Shown here: positions 26,272 to 35,830 of the stretch, one piece after another
How the letters are laid out: each line of letters starts with the position of its first letter
How positions within the stretch are numbered: position 1 is the stretch's first letter
Origin: Cellulomonas sp. NTE-D12
GTDB lineage: Bacteria > Actinomycetota > Actinomycetes > Actinomycetales > Cellulomonadaceae
Direction: 5' to 3'
Assembly (NCBI RefSeq): GCF_027923705.1
Contig: NZ_AP026442.1
Location: 1,612,001-1,676,000 of the forward strand
Length of the DNA: 64,000 nucleotides
Program-made: the position numbers and the translations under genes
Notes under the pieces: model-generated
Told to the model about the DNA's origin: nothing
The model's input: the letters and a program-made list of their open reading frames with translations, nothing else
The model's database searches: none

Positions 26272-27906
26272 ATGAGCGACCCGGTTGCTCCTGGACGTGA
26301 CCTGCCCCGCGAGGTGGCGGTCCTCGCCGCGAAGAACGAGCGGCTGACCGAGGCTCTCGTCGCGGCACGGGAGCAGATCGTCGAGCTCAAGCGGCAGGTG
26401 GACGAGCTGGCAAAGCCGCCCGGCACCTACGCGGTGTTCCTCGGCGCCCGCGACGACGGGACCGTGGACATCATCTCCGCCGGCCGCAAGATGCACGTCG
26501 GGGCCAGCCCGTCGCTGGACGTCGGTCAGCTGCAGCCCGGCCAGGAGGTCATGCTCAACGAGGCCCTCACCGTCGTCGAGGCGGGTGGGTACGAGAAGGT
26601 CGGCGAGCTCGTCACCATCAAGGAGATGCTCGGCGAGGGGCGTGCGCTCGTCGTCGGGCGCGGCGACGAGGAGCGGGTCGTCCGCTTCGCCGGCCAGGTG
26701 GCGTCGAGCGGCGTGCGGGTGGGCGACGCGCTGACGATCGACTCGCGCAGCGGGTTCGTCTTCGAGGTGATCCCGCGGGCCGAGGTCGAGGAGCTGGTCC
26801 TCGAGGAGGTCCCGGACATCGACTACTCGGACATCGGTGGCCTCGGCGCGCAGATCGAGGCGATCCGCGACGCGGTCGAGCTCCCCTTCCTGCACCCGGA
26901 GCTGTTTCGCGAGCACGGGCTCAAGCCGCCCAAGGGTGTGCTGCTCTACGGCCCTCCCGGCTGCGGCAAGACGCTGATCGCGAAGGCGGTGGCCCACTCG
27001 CTGGCGGCCACGGCGGCGTCGGCGCGCGGTGACGACCCCAACGCCGCCCGGTCGTACTTCCTCAACGTCAAGGGCCCCGAGCTGCTGAACAAGTACGTGG
27101 GGGAGACGGAGCGGCACATCCGGCTGATCTTCGCCCGCGCCCGGGAGAAGGCGTCGCAGGGGCATCCGGTCGTCGTGTTCTTCGACGAGATGGAGTCGCT
27201 GTTCCGCACCCGCGGCACCGGGGTGTCGTCCGACGTCGAGACGACGATCGTGCCCCAGCTCCTCGCCGAGATCGACGGCGTGGAGCGGCTCGAGAACGTC
27301 ATCGTCATCGGGGCGTCCAACCGCGAGGACATGATCGACCCGGCGATCCTGCGCCCGGGTCGACTGGACGTGAAGATCAAGATCGAGCGCCCCGACGCCG
27401 AGGGCGCCCGCGAGATCTTCGCCAAGTACCTGACCCCCGACCTGCCGATCCACGCGGACGACATCGCCGAGCACGGCGGGTCCGAGGTCGCCGCCGTGGA
27501 GGCGATGATCGCGCGGGTCGTCGAGCGGATGTACTCCGAGAGCGACGAGAACCGGTTCCTGGAGGTCACCTACGCGAGCGGCGACAAGGAGGTCCTGTAC
27601 TTCAAGGACTTCAACTCCGGCGCGATGATCCAGAACATCGTCGACCGGGCGAAGAAGTCGGCGATCAAGGACTTCCTGTCGACGGGTCACCGCGGCATCC
27701 GGGTCGACCACCTGCTGGCGTCCTGCGTCGAGGAGTTCCGCGAGAACGAGGACCTGCCCAACACGACGAACCCCGACGACTGGGCGCGCATCTCCGGCAA
27801 GAAGGGGGAGCGCATCGTCTTCATCCGGACGATCGTGCAGGGCAAGAAGGGTGTCGACACCTCGCGCACCATCGAGACGGTCACCAGCACGGGTCAGTAC
27901 CTCTGA
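26272..27906 (+). CDS. arc: proteasome-associated AAA+ ATPase (Arc/Mpa)
   Basis: 544 residues from ATG 26272, which has GGAGG five bases upstream; ATG 26230 in frame is less likely. The hexameric ATPase recognises Pup on tagged proteins, unfolds them and feeds them to the 20S proteasome. An N-terminal coiled coil (about 15-45) binds Pup, two OB domains follow (about 50-190), then the AAA+ module with Walker A GPPGCGKT near 227 and Walker B VVFFDEME near 301. The C-terminal end GQYL carries the penultimate Tyr that docks into the proteasome alpha ring. dop follows 61 bases downstream. Confidence 0.97.
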   Translation: MSDPVAPGRDLPREVAVLAAKNERLTEALVAAREQIVELKRQVDELAKPPGTYAVFLGARDDGTVDIISAGRKMHVGASPSLDVGQLQPGQEVMLNEALTVVEAGGYEKVGELVTIKEMLGEGRALVVGRGDEERVVRFAGQVASSGVRVGDALTIDSRSGFVFEVIPRAEVEELVLEEVPDIDYSDIGGLGAQIEAIRDAVELPFLHPELFREHGLKPPKGVLLYGPPGCGKTLIAKAVAHSLAATAASARGDDPNAARSYFLNVKGPELLNKYVGETERHIRLIFARAREKASQGHPVVVFFDEMESLFRTRGTGVSSDVETTIVPQLLAEIDGVERLENVIVIGASNREDMIDPAILRPGRLDVKIKIERPDAEGAREIFAKYLTPDLPIHADDIAEHGGSEVAAVEAMIARVVERMYSESDENRFLEVTYASGDKEVLYFKDFNSGAMIQNIVDRAKKSAIKDFLSTGHRGIRVDHLLASCVEEFRENEDLPNTTNPDDWARISGKKGERIVFIRTIVQGKKGVDTSRTIETVTSTGQYL

Positions 27907-27967
27907 GCCGAGCGGCACCGCACCGGTGGCATCCGGTCGCCCACGTTCGGCGCCCTAGGGTGAGGAC

Positions 27968-29569
27968 GTGACCGTCCGGCGCATCATGGGGATCGAGACC
28001 GAGTACGGCGTGCTCCAGCCCGGGCACCCGCTCGCCAACCCGATGCTGCTGTCGAGCCACGTCGTCGCAGTGCACGCCGTCGCCCGCGAGGGTGCCCGGG
28101 CGAAGGCGCGCTGGGACTACGACGACGAGGACCCGCTGCACGACGCTCGCGGCTTCCGGCTGCAGCGCGCCTCGGCGCACCCGTCGCTGCTGACGGACGA
28201 CCCGGCCGCTCCGGCGCCGTCGGGCGACGGGCCCCACCCGATGCCGCGCTCGACCGTCGAGGAGTACGAGGACCCCGGCGCCGCGAACGTGATCCTGACC
28301 AACGGGGCACGCCTCTACGTCGACCACGCGCACCCCGAGTACTCCAGCCCCGAGGTGACCAACCCGCTCGACGCCGTGCGCTGGGACCGGGCCGGGGAGC
28401 TGGTGATGCTCGCCTCCGTCCGCGCCCTCGCCTCCGTGCCCGCGTTGCCGGACGTCGTCCTGTACAAGAACAACGTCGACGGCAAGGGCGCGACGTACGG
28501 GACGCACGAGAACTACCTGGTCGAACGGTCAGTCCCGTTCGCCGATCTCGTCCACCGCCTGACGCCGTTCCTGGTGACGCGGCAGGTGTTCACCGGGGCG
28601 GGGCGGGTGGGGATCGGGCAGCGCGGCGAGCTTCCCGGCTTCCAGCTCTCGCAGCGGGCCGACTACATCGAGGCCGAGGTTGGGCTCGAGACCACGCTGC
28701 GGCGTCCGATCGTCAACACGCGGGACGAGCCGCACGCCGACCCGGCGCGCTGGCGTCGCCTGCACGTGATCATCGGCGACGCCACGATGCTGGAGCCGGC
28801 CACCTACCTCCGCCTGGGCACGACCTCCCTGGTCCTGTGGCTGATCGAGAAGGCGTTGGTGGACGGCGGCCCGGCTGCACTCGCGGCGGTCGACCAGCTC
28901 GCGCTCGCCGACCCGGTCGGTGCCGTGCACCTGGTCAGTCACGACCTCACCCTCACCGAGCGGTTGGATCTCGCGGACGGTCGGCGGTTGACCGCCTTGG
29001 AGATCCAGCGGGTCTACCTCGACTCGGTGCTCGGCGCCCTGGAACCGACGGGCCGGATCGACCCGCAGACCCGTGACGTGCTGGATCGGTGGACGTCGCT
29101 GCTCGACCGGCTCGGCACAGACCCTGCGTCGTGCGCCCGCGAGGTGGAGTGGCTGGCAAAGCTGCGGCTGCTCGAGGGGATGCGTCGGCGCGACCAGCTC
29201 GGGTGGGACCACCCTCGTCTGGCAGCCGTGGACCTGCAGTGGTCGGACGTGCGGCCGGAGCGGGGCCTGTATCACCGGCTCGCCGCCGCCGGCGCGGTCG
29301 AGCTCCTCGTGCCCGACGACGACGTCGTGCAGGCGGTGCGGCACGCACCCGAGGACACACGCGCGTACTTCCGCGGCGAGGCGGTGGCGCGGTACCCCGG
29401 CCAGGTGTCGGCGGCGTCATGGGACTCCGTCGTCTTCGACGTCCCAGGATCGCACTCCCTGCAGCGGGTGCCGATGCGGGACCCCGCACGAGGGACGCGG
29501 GCCCACGTCGGCGACCTGCTGGACCGCAGTCCGGATGCCGCGACCCTGCTGGCGGCGCTGGGAGCCTGA
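27968..29569 (+). CDS. dop: Pup deamidase/depupylase Dop
   Basis: 533 residues of the carboxylate-amine ligase fold shared with PafA. Dop converts the C-terminal Gln of Pup to Glu, and also removes Pup from substrates. The N-terminal catalytic motif MGIETEYGV, the long Dop-specific loop after it (about residues 40-100, absent in PafA), and NGARLYVDHAHPEYSSPE, KNNVDGKGATYGTHENYLV and NTRDEPHAD are present. Pup here ends in Gln, so this deamidation is required. TAGGGT (27956-27961) sits six bases before GTG 27968; the mRNA may start at the GTG itself. The frame could also start at ATG 27986. Confidence 0.96.
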   Translation: MTVRRIMGIETEYGVLQPGHPLANPMLLSSHVVAVHAVAREGARAKARWDYDDEDPLHDARGFRLQRASAHPSLLTDDPAAPAPSGDGPHPMPRSTVEEYEDPGAANVILTNGARLYVDHAHPEYSSPEVTNPLDAVRWDRAGELVMLASVRALASVPALPDVVLYKNNVDGKGATYGTHENYLVERSVPFADLVHRLTPFLVTRQVFTGAGRVGIGQRGELPGFQLSQRADYIEAEVGLETTLRRPIVNTRDEPHADPARWRRLHVIIGDATMLEPATYLRLGTTSLVLWLIEKALVDGGPAALAAVDQLALADPVGAVHLVSHDLTLTERLDLADGRRLTALEIQRVYLDSVLGALEPTGRIDPQTRDVLDRWTSLLDRLGTDPASCAREVEWLAKLRLLEGMRRRDQLGWDHPRLAAVDLQWSDVRPERGLYHRLAAAGAVELLVPDDDVVQAVRHAPEDTRAYFRGEAVARYPGQVSAASWDSVVFDVPGSHSLQRVPMRDPARGTRAHVGDLLDRSPDAATLLAALGA

Positions 29570-29576
29570 CCTCGCC

Positions 29577-29592
29577 GTCGGCGGCCGCCGAC
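29577..29592. terminator. palindrome between convergent dop and membrane-protein genes
   Basis: GTCGGCGGCCGCCGAC at 29577-29592 is a perfect 16-base palindrome in the 30-base gap between two convergent stops. It can form a six-pair hairpin with a four-base loop in either transcript. The call rests on symmetry and position. Confidence 0.4.
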
Positions 29593-29599
29593 CGACCGG

Positions 29600-32500
29600 T
29601 CAGCGCATCGTCGCCACGAACCGCACCGCCTCACGGGCCTGCGCGAGCCGGCGCTCGTAGCGCAGGCCCAGTGCGAGCAGCAGCGTGCCGCAGAGGCCCA
29701 GGAGCACCCAGCCCTGCGTCTGCACGAGCACCCGGCCTGCCCACGGCCCGACCTGCAGCGCCGTGACCAGGACCAGCGTCGCCGCGCCGACCACGAAGGG
29801 CGCCTGCCATCGCAGCGCGGCACCCAGCACGGTCGCGGCGACCGCGAGGACGACCACGACGACCGGCCGCCAGGCCGCGCCGTCCGCCGCGCTGACGAGC
29901 GCCGGGAGGACGACCGCCAGGAGGAGGCCAGGACCGAGCGTCGGCCACGTACCGGCGGACGCCTCCTGCGTCGTGCGGAGGAGCCCGAGCGCCGCGAGGA
30001 GCAGGCCGAACGCGATGATCGGCACGTCCCACGACCACGGACCGACCGCCGCCGCGACGAACGCTGCGGCGCCGGCGACCGCTGTCCCGACGCCGACCCC
30101 CCAGCGTGCGTCCTGCACCACGGCAGCGCGCGACGCTCCAGAGCGCCGCAGCTGGGTGACGACGGCCAGCGCACCTCCGACGGTCAGGACCGCCACGAGC
30201 CGCACGGTCCCGGCCGCCGTCGCGTCGGACACCAGCAAGGTGGGCAGCGCCGCGAGGCCGAGCGCCGGCGTGACGAGGGTCAGCCGGGACGGGATCCCGT
30301 CCCGCCGCGGCCAGCCCAGCAGGCTCGCGGCCAGCACCAGCGCAGCCGCTGGGAGGGCCCAGCGCTCGGGCGGGTTGCTCGTCGGCCCCACCGAGTCCAG
30401 CCGGGGCGCGACGACGTACCACCACGGCCCGGCCGTCGCGAGCGCGGATGCGAGCGCCGCGACGTACCGCACCGTCGTGCCGCGCCGCTGCTGCGCCCGG
30501 ACCAGCCATCCGGCGGTCAGGAGCACCGCTGCGACTCCCGTCCAGGCGGCCGGCCGCCATGCCTCCGACCTCGACAGCAGGCTCGGGACCAGCAGCAGAG
30601 CGCTGGACAGCGTCCGGGCGAGGTCGGCCGGCACGGACCAGCCGGGTGACCGTAGGAAGAGCGTCGTGACCAGCAGCAGGCCGAGCGCCGCCGGCACGAC
30701 ACCGCCGGGCACCATGGGGAGGGTTCGCACCGCGACCAGAGCGCCCGCGGAGGAGACGAGGATGCCGACCCCCATCAGGTGACGGCCCCACGGGTCGTTC
30801 GCCCGGGCCGGCACCGCTGAACCTGCGACCGCAAGACCCGCACCGACCACCGCGAGGACGCACAGCCGGAGGCGGCCGGCCGGATCCGGTTCGGCCGCGA
30901 GCACGCTCGGCAGAACCGCGGCGGTCGTGACCAGCCAGGGCTCCGCCGCCCGCACCGGGCCTTGCACGGAGCGGGGAGCATCGGTGCCGACCGCGCGGCA
31001 GGCAGTGAGCAGCAGGACGGCGGCGAGGGTCCCGAGCAGCTCGGGCAGCACGCCGCTGCCCTTCGTACCGGCAGCGTCGACAGCCGCGCGCGCCGGGCCC
31101 AGGACGCTCAGGCAGAGGCCGAGACCGGCGAGCACCGTCGTCACCCCGGCCGGGCGTCGAGCGGAGCGATGTGCCGCGAGGAGGACCAGGACGACGGCGG
31201 CTGCGGTGGTGAGCACCTGACGGTCGGCGTGCAGCTGTGTGGTCAACGGAACGGCGCCGCCCAGGACCGCTGTCGGGAGCAGGCTCAGGGTCAGACCGGC
31301 CGCCAGGAGCGTGACGCCGTCCGAGCGGCCCCGCCGTGCACGCCGGGCGCCCACCACGGCGACGACGACCGCAGTGGGCGCGGTGAACAGCTCCGGGGTG
31401 CCCTGCCCACTCGCGTCCAGCAGGGTCCACGACGCTGCGGTCGCCAGCGCGAGCGCTCCCCAGCGCAGCTCGGGGCGCCGGCCGCGGACACCCGTGACGA
31501 GCGCCGCGACCGCGGCGACGAGCAGCACCGTGGCGGCGACCTGCGCAGACTGCTGGACTGCCGCGAGAAGCGCCGCCGCGAGCGTCGTCCAGCCCCCCGC
31601 CGCTGCGGCGCGACCGGCGCGGGCGCCGCGGCGGTCCTGCGCGACGACCGAGAGCATGACCGCGGCCGCACCGCCGCTCGCGGCGACGAGGGCGACCCCC
31701 GTCGCGGCGTGGGTCGGACGGAGCACGGCGGCCGTGGACAAGGCTGCGAGAGCCAGGACCAGAGGGGCCGCACCCGCGCCGAGAACGGCACCCCACTCTC
31801 CGACGCGGTCGGCGCCCAGGACGAGTGCGAGCACGACGAGCCCGCACGCCGCCACGACGACGAGGAGGACCGAGCGGTCCCACCACCCCGGCACGACGGC
31901 GAGCAGCGACCAGCCGATCCCGGCCGAGCATGCCGCCGCCGTGAGGGCGACCTGGCGTTCGTCGCGGGGCCGGTCGGGTGCGACCACGACGAACGACAGG
32001 AGCGCGGCACCGCACGTCGCGGCGATCGCGACGGCATCCCTGGTGCCCGCACCCGCGGCGTGCGCCGCGACGCCGATCGCCGCGACGGTCCAGGGCGCCG
32101 CTGCAGCGGTCGACCGTGCGGCCCAGGATCGAAGGACGCCCCAGGTGCGCGCCCACACCGCGACGACGGCGCACGCGGCGAGCCCGAGGGCGCTCGCCCA
32201 GCTCCCGCCGTGCGCTGCCACCAGCGCGACCAACGGGCTGCCGACCACCGCGATGCGGGCGGCCACGGCACGAGCACCGACGCCGAGGGCGTCGCCCGAC
32301 CGGCGGTCGACGAGTGCGGCCGCCACGGTGAGCAGCAGGAGGAGGACGACCCCGAAGGCGGCGCCGGGAACGAGCGCCCCGGCGCCGACCGAGATCAGCA
32401 AGGCGCCGGCGGGCAGCAGCGTCACAGCGGGTCGACCGAGGATCGCGGCGGTGCCCCCCGCCCGGTCCGGCCCGGTTCCGACCGCCTGATCGATGCGGCT

Positions 32501-33778
32501 GTCCGGGGACATGGCCGCGACCAGGCCGGAGACGCAGCCGGCCGCGACGAGAGCCAGTGCGGCCCCGGTCGCAGGTCGCGCCAGAGCGGCGCCCGCGACG
32601 ACGTCCACGAAGGCTGCGCCGACGAACGCGCACTGCCAGACGATCGCCATCGACTCCTCGTGCGGAGCGGGAGCCGTCGCGCACAGCCAGGCCTGCAGGG
32701 CGGCGGCCACGGCCGCTGCACTGAGCAGCACGAGACCGTCCTCGGGCGTTGTGCCGAGCGATGCCAGCGCGATCAGTGCCGCGACCGCCCACGCGAGAGC
32801 CGTCCCGCCGGAGAGGAGCAGGCTCGCGGTCGCCCCTGCGTGGTCGTCCCTGCTCCGGGCGCGGAGCGGCGGGACGTGCCGGACCCACCCCATCAGAACG
32901 CTGGTCAGCAGTGCCCAGACCCAGCTCCGGGCCGATGGTGCCAGGGTCGCCAACGGCAGCGGAGCGACGAACCACAGCACTGCGGCCCCGACCGTTCCGA
33001 CCCGCAGGCGCGCCGCCCGGCCCCATCCCGCCAGCAGGACGGCGCAGACGAGCGAAGCCACGCTGGCATAAACGCCCGGCGCACCCGACCCGACGATCCC
33101 GGTGCTCCGCAGCGCCCAGGCGTCGAGGAGCAGCAGCACCGCCGCCACCGCCCCCACGGCTTCGGCGCCCTGCTTCAGACCCCGCCGTGCGAGCACCTGG
33201 GCTGCGCCGAAGACCACGACGGTCCCGAGGGCCACGATCGCCGCACGCGCCTGAAGGTTCAGGACGCCCCACGAGAAGATGAGGAAGACGATCCCGGCCG
33301 CCGACAGGAGGCCCGCGCCGAGCGCCTGGAGCACCGACTGCACCCGCCATCGCGGGGTGCTGGCGGTGCGGCGCTCGTGCGGGGAAGGACCCCAGGCGGG
33401 AGCGGGTCGCGGGGCTCGTGGTGCGGAGCCCGCGGTGCCACCGCTCGGTGCCGCGACACGTCCGTCCGCGGAGGGCGGCGGACGGAGCGGCGAGCGCGGT
33501 GTCCCGGCCTCGACGGGCGTGGCGGCGCGCCTCGGCGGCTGGCTGAAGCGCGCGTCTCGCTCCGCGTAGAGCGCCCGGACTCCGACCTCGCGGTTGGCGA
33601 TGGACTCCGCGGCCGCGAGCGAGAGCCGCAGGACCGCCTGCGCGGCAGGGCCGTCCAGCGGGACGCCGCACCACAGGCAACGCGGGCCGGACAGAGGCGC
33701 GCCGCAGGCCGGGCACAGCGAACGGTCGAGCAGGCTGGCACGCACGGCGTCGAACCGGCCGGTCGTCGGAGCGGTCAT
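29600..33778 (-). CDS. very large multi-pass membrane protein with N-terminal zinc ribbon
   Basis: 1392 residues from ATG 33778. Residues about 20-40 form a zinc-ribbon-like knuckle (CPACG and CLWCG), then a helical stretch, an Arg/Pro-rich disordered linker, and from about 150 onward an almost unbroken series of Ala/Val/Leu membrane segments, probably more than 35. The architecture matches actinobacterial proteins described by a SCO7613 C-terminal domain, whose function is unknown. Charged residues are few and mostly Arg between helices, so it could be a channel, scaffold or lipid-facing protein. It lies antisense between dop and pup and splits the proteasome genes. I cannot assign a function. 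Confidence 0.82.
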   Translation of the reverse strand: MTAPTTGRFDAVRASLLDRSLCPACGAPLSGPRCLWCGVPLDGPAAQAVLRLSLAAAESIANREVGVRALYAERDARFSQPPRRAATPVEAGTPRSPLRPPPSADGRVAAPSGGTAGSAPRAPRPAPAWGPSPHERRTASTPRWRVQSVLQALGAGLLSAAGIVFLIFSWGVLNLQARAAIVALGTVVVFGAAQVLARRGLKQGAEAVGAVAAVLLLLDAWALRSTGIVGSGAPGVYASVASLVCAVLLAGWGRAARLRVGTVGAAVLWFVAPLPLATLAPSARSWVWALLTSVLMGWVRHVPPLRARSRDDHAGATASLLLSGGTALAWAVAALIALASLGTTPEDGLVLLSAAAVAAALQAWLCATAPAPHEESMAIVWQCAFVGAAFVDVVAGAALARPATGAALALVAAGCVSGLVAAMSPDSRIDQAVGTGPDRAGGTAAILGRPAVTLLPAGALLISVGAGALVPGAAFGVVLLLLLTVAAALVDRRSGDALGVGARAVAARIAVVGSPLVALVAAHGGSWASALGLAACAVVAVWARTWGVLRSWAARSTAAAAPWTVAAIGVAAHAAGAGTRDAVAIAATCGAALLSFVVVAPDRPRDERQVALTAAACSAGIGWSLLAVVPGWWDRSVLLVVVAACGLVVLALVLGADRVGEWGAVLGAGAAPLVLALAALSTAAVLRPTHAATGVALVAASGGAAAVMLSVVAQDRRGARAGRAAAAGGWTTLAAALLAAVQQSAQVAATVLLVAAVAALVTGVRGRRPELRWGALALATAASWTLLDASGQGTPELFTAPTAVVVAVVGARRARRGRSDGVTLLAAGLTLSLLPTAVLGGAVPLTTQLHADRQVLTTAAAVVLVLLAAHRSARRPAGVTTVLAGLGLCLSVLGPARAAVDAAGTKGSGVLPELLGTLAAVLLLTACRAVGTDAPRSVQGPVRAAEPWLVTTAAVLPSVLAAEPDPAGRLRLCVLAVVGAGLAVAGSAVPARANDPWGRHLMGVGILVSSAGALVAVRTLPMVPGGVVPAALGLLLVTTLFLRSPGWSVPADLARTLSSALLLVPSLLSRSEAWRPAAWTGVAAVLLTAGWLVRAQQRRGTTVRYVAALASALATAGPWWYVVAPRLDSVGPTSNPPERWALPAAALVLAASLLGWPRRDGIPSRLTLVTPALGLAALPTLLVSDATAAGTVRLVAVLTVGGALAVVTQLRRSGASRAAVVQDARWGVGVGTAVAGAAAFVAAAVGPWSWDVPIIAFGLLLAALGLLRTTQEASAGTWPTLGPGLLLAVVLPALVSAADGAAWRPVVVVVLAVAATVLGAALRWQAPFVVGAATLVLVTALQVGPWAGRVLVQTQGWVLLGLCGTLLLALGLRYERRLAQAREAVRFVATMR

Positions 33779-33895
33779 GCGGGGATCTTCACAGGTCAGG
33801 CAGCCCGCCGCGGTCTTTGTGCACACCGGTGAGGGGTGTGTCCGCGCCGCACGGTGGACGCGCGGCCGTCACCCGGCGCTGTCGGCGCCAGGGCC

Positions 33896-33901
33896 TAGGG
33901 T
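33896..33901 (+). promoter_or_regulatory. candidate -10 element of the pup-prcBA-pafA operon
   Basis: TAGGGT at 33896-33901 fits the actinobacterial TANNNT -10 pattern. A transcript from it would have a leader of about 40 bases to the pup start, with GGGAGG before ATG 33947. No clear -35 is seen. The gap at 33779-33946 must carry promoters for both pup and the divergent membrane-protein gene. Confidence 0.4.
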
Positions 33902-33946
33902 GGGCACGAGCAGGCCACAGCAGGAGTCCACCCCCGGGAGGTCACC

Positions 33947-34141
33947 ATGGCGGGAACCGAGCACGTCAACCGGCACCAGGACGACGTACCGGGCGACGAG
34001 CCCGAGGCCCCCACGCCCGCGGCGCCGTCGGCCCAGGCGCGGGACGCGGAGGTCGACGCGCTGCTGGAGGAGATCGACGACGTCCTCGAGTCCAACGCCG
34101 AGCAGTTCGTCCGCGGGTTCGTGCAGAAGGGTGGTCAGTGA
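33947..34141 (+). CDS. pup: prokaryotic ubiquitin-like protein Pup
   Basis: 64 residues, acidic and mostly disordered, as is normal for Pup. The helix-forming middle (AEVDALLEEIDDVLESNAEQF) binds the Arc coiled coil, and the protein ends VRGFVQKGGQ. The terminal Gln must be deamidated by Dop before PafA can join Pup to a lysine of a target protein. Lys61 is the usual site for Pup-chain formation. GGGAGG lies five bases before ATG 33947. The stop overlaps the GTG of prcB (GTGA), so the two are translated in step. Confidence 0.97.
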   Translation: MAGTEHVNRHQDDVPGDEPEAPTPAAPSAQARDAEVDALLEEIDDVLESNAEQFVRGFVQKGGQ

Positions 34142-34980
34142 GCACCGACGCCCATCCGGCCGGGCGCCTGCCGGCAGCCTTCACCACGCCGGGGACCTCG
34201 TCCTTCGTCGAGTTCCTCGGCGGGTACGCCCCGCAGCTGCTGCCTGCCTCCCGAGCGGTCGAGGCGGGCGCTCCCGCGGCCGTCCTGAACGCACCGCACG
34301 GCACCACCATCGTCGCCCTGGTCTTCGACGGCGGGGTCGTGCTCGCGGGCGACCGGCGAGCGACCATGGGATCGATGATCGCCAGCCGGCACATCGAGAA
34401 GGTCTTCCCGGCAGACGACTACTCCGCGGTAGGCATCGCCGGCACGGCGGGCCTGGCGGTCGAGCTGGTGCGGCTGTTCCAGCTGGAGCTCGAGCACTAC
34501 GAGAAGATCGAGGGCTCGCTCCTGTCGCTGGACGGCAAGGCGAACCGGCTCGCCACGATCATCCGGGGACAGCTCCCGATGGCGCTGCAAGGGCTCGCCG
34601 TCGTGCCCCTCTTCGCCGGTTTCGACCTCGACCGAGGCGTCGGACGGATCTTCTCCTACGACGTGACGGGCGGTCGGTACGAGGAGCAGGAGCACCACGC
34701 CGTCGGGTCCGGCTCCGTCTTCGCACGTGGCTCGCTGAAGAAGCGGTGGCGCTCCGGCATGACGGCGGTCGAGGCGGTGCGCGTCGCCGTGGAGGCCCTT
34801 GTCGACGCGGCGGACGACGACTCGGCGACGGGCGGCCCGGACAGCGACCGCGGGATCTACCCCGTCGTCGCGACGGTCACCGAGGCCGGCTACCTGCGGG
34901 TGCCCGACCCGGAGCTGGCGGCGGCGACGGACGAGGTCCGCGCGGCTCGGCGCGAGGGACGAGGAGGGCCGGCACGATGA
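34138..34980 (+). CDS. prcB: 20S proteasome beta subunit
   Basis: 280 residues. A propeptide of 55 residues ends NAPHG and is removed to expose Thr56 (TTIVAL), the N-terminal nucleophile. Asp and Lys of the active site lie in LVFDGGVVLAGDRRAT and the HIEKVF segment, followed by the conserved GIAGTAGLAVEL and SGSVFARGSLKK. Fourteen beta subunits form the two inner rings of the chamber. The C-terminus overlaps the start of prcA by four bases (ATGA), giving paired synthesis of the two subunits. Confidence 0.97.
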   Translation: MSTDAHPAGRLPAAFTTPGTSSFVEFLGGYAPQLLPASRAVEAGAPAAVLNAPHGTTIVALVFDGGVVLAGDRRATMGSMIASRHIEKVFPADDYSAVGIAGTAGLAVELVRLFQLELEHYEKIEGSLLSLDGKANRLATIIRGQLPMALQGLAVVPLFAGFDLDRGVGRIFSYDVTGGRYEEQEHHAVGSGSVFARGSLKKRWRSGMTAVEAVRVAVEALVDAADDDSATGGPDSDRGIYPVVATVTEAGYLRVPDPELAAATDEVRAARREGRGGPAR

Positions 34981-35789
34981 GCATGCCCTTCTACGTCTCG
35001 CCCGAGCAGCTGATGAAGGACCGCGCGGACTACGCCCGCAAGGGCATCGCGCGGGGGCGGTCGGTCGTGGTGCTGCAGTACGACGACGGTGTCGCCTTCG
35101 CGACGGAGAACCCGTCCCGCGCGCTGCACAAGGTCTCGGAGATCTACGACCGGATCGCGTTCGCCGCCGTCGGCAAGTACAACGAGTTCGAGAACCTGCG
35201 GGTGGCCGGCGTGCGGTACGCGGACCTCCGCGGGTACTCCTACGACCGCGTCGACGTCACGGCGCGGGGCCTCGCGAACGCCTACGCGCAGACGCTCGGA
35301 ACGGTCTTCACCACCGAGTCGAAGCCGCTCGAGGTCGAGCTCGTCGTCGTCGAGGTCGGTCGCGAGCCGGCGGGGGACCAGATCTACCGCCTCAGCTACG
35401 ACGGATCGGTCGCCGACGAGCACGGCTGGGTGGCGATGGGCGGGCAGTCGGACCGGCTGGCGGCGATCATCGGTGAGCACTGGCGGCCCGGCATGAGCCT
35501 CGCCGAGGTCCTCGAGCTCGGCGTCCGTGCCCTCGGCGCGCCGGCAGAGGACGGTGCAGCGCCTCGGGCCCTCGGCGCGTCGAGCCTCGAGGTCGCGGTG
35601 CTCGACCGCACGCGACCGCGGCGCGCCTTCCGTCGCCTGACGGGGGCGCTGCTGGAGGACGTCCTGGGCACCGGACCGACCGAGGCGCCCCGGCCGGGGC
35701 CGGGCTCGGCCGAGCCCGGCGGGGACGAGCATCCGCCTGGTCCGGAGGACGGACCGAGCGCCGAGCAGCCGGAGGACTCCGCTCGCTGA
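34977..35789 (+). CDS. prcA: 20S proteasome alpha subunit
   Basis: 270 residues. Alpha subunits build the outer rings and gate, and receive the C-terminal GQYL of Arc. The N-terminal gate helix MPFYVSPEQLMKDRADYARKGIARGRS is typical, as are VSEIYDRIAFAAVGKYNEFENL and the YDGSVADEHGWVAMGG segment. The last 50 residues are a Pro/Glu/Gly-rich disordered tail, longer than the folded core needs and common in actinobacteria. GAGGAGGG precedes ATG 34977. pafA follows 41 bases later. Confidence 0.97.
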   Translation: MSMPFYVSPEQLMKDRADYARKGIARGRSVVVLQYDDGVAFATENPSRALHKVSEIYDRIAFAAVGKYNEFENLRVAGVRYADLRGYSYDRVDVTARGLANAYAQTLGTVFTTESKPLEVELVVVEVGREPAGDQIYRLSYDGSVADEHGWVAMGGQSDRLAAIIGEHWRPGMSLAEVLELGVRALGAPAEDGAAPRALGASSLEVAVLDRTRPRRAFRRLTGALLEDVLGTGPTEAPRPGPGSAEPGGDEHPPGPEDGPSAEQPEDSAR

Positions 35790-35830
35790 GCGGCACGAGC
35801 AGTCCGGACCCGACGAAGGGAGGAGCCGCC

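Noticed and set aside
29631..33716. A second long frame (1361 codons) inside the membrane-protein gene on the same strand
   Set aside because: It is a frame-shifted shadow with very high Arg/Gly/Pro, lacking hydrophobic pattern or motifs; the 1392-residue frame has regular membrane segments and a zinc ribbon.
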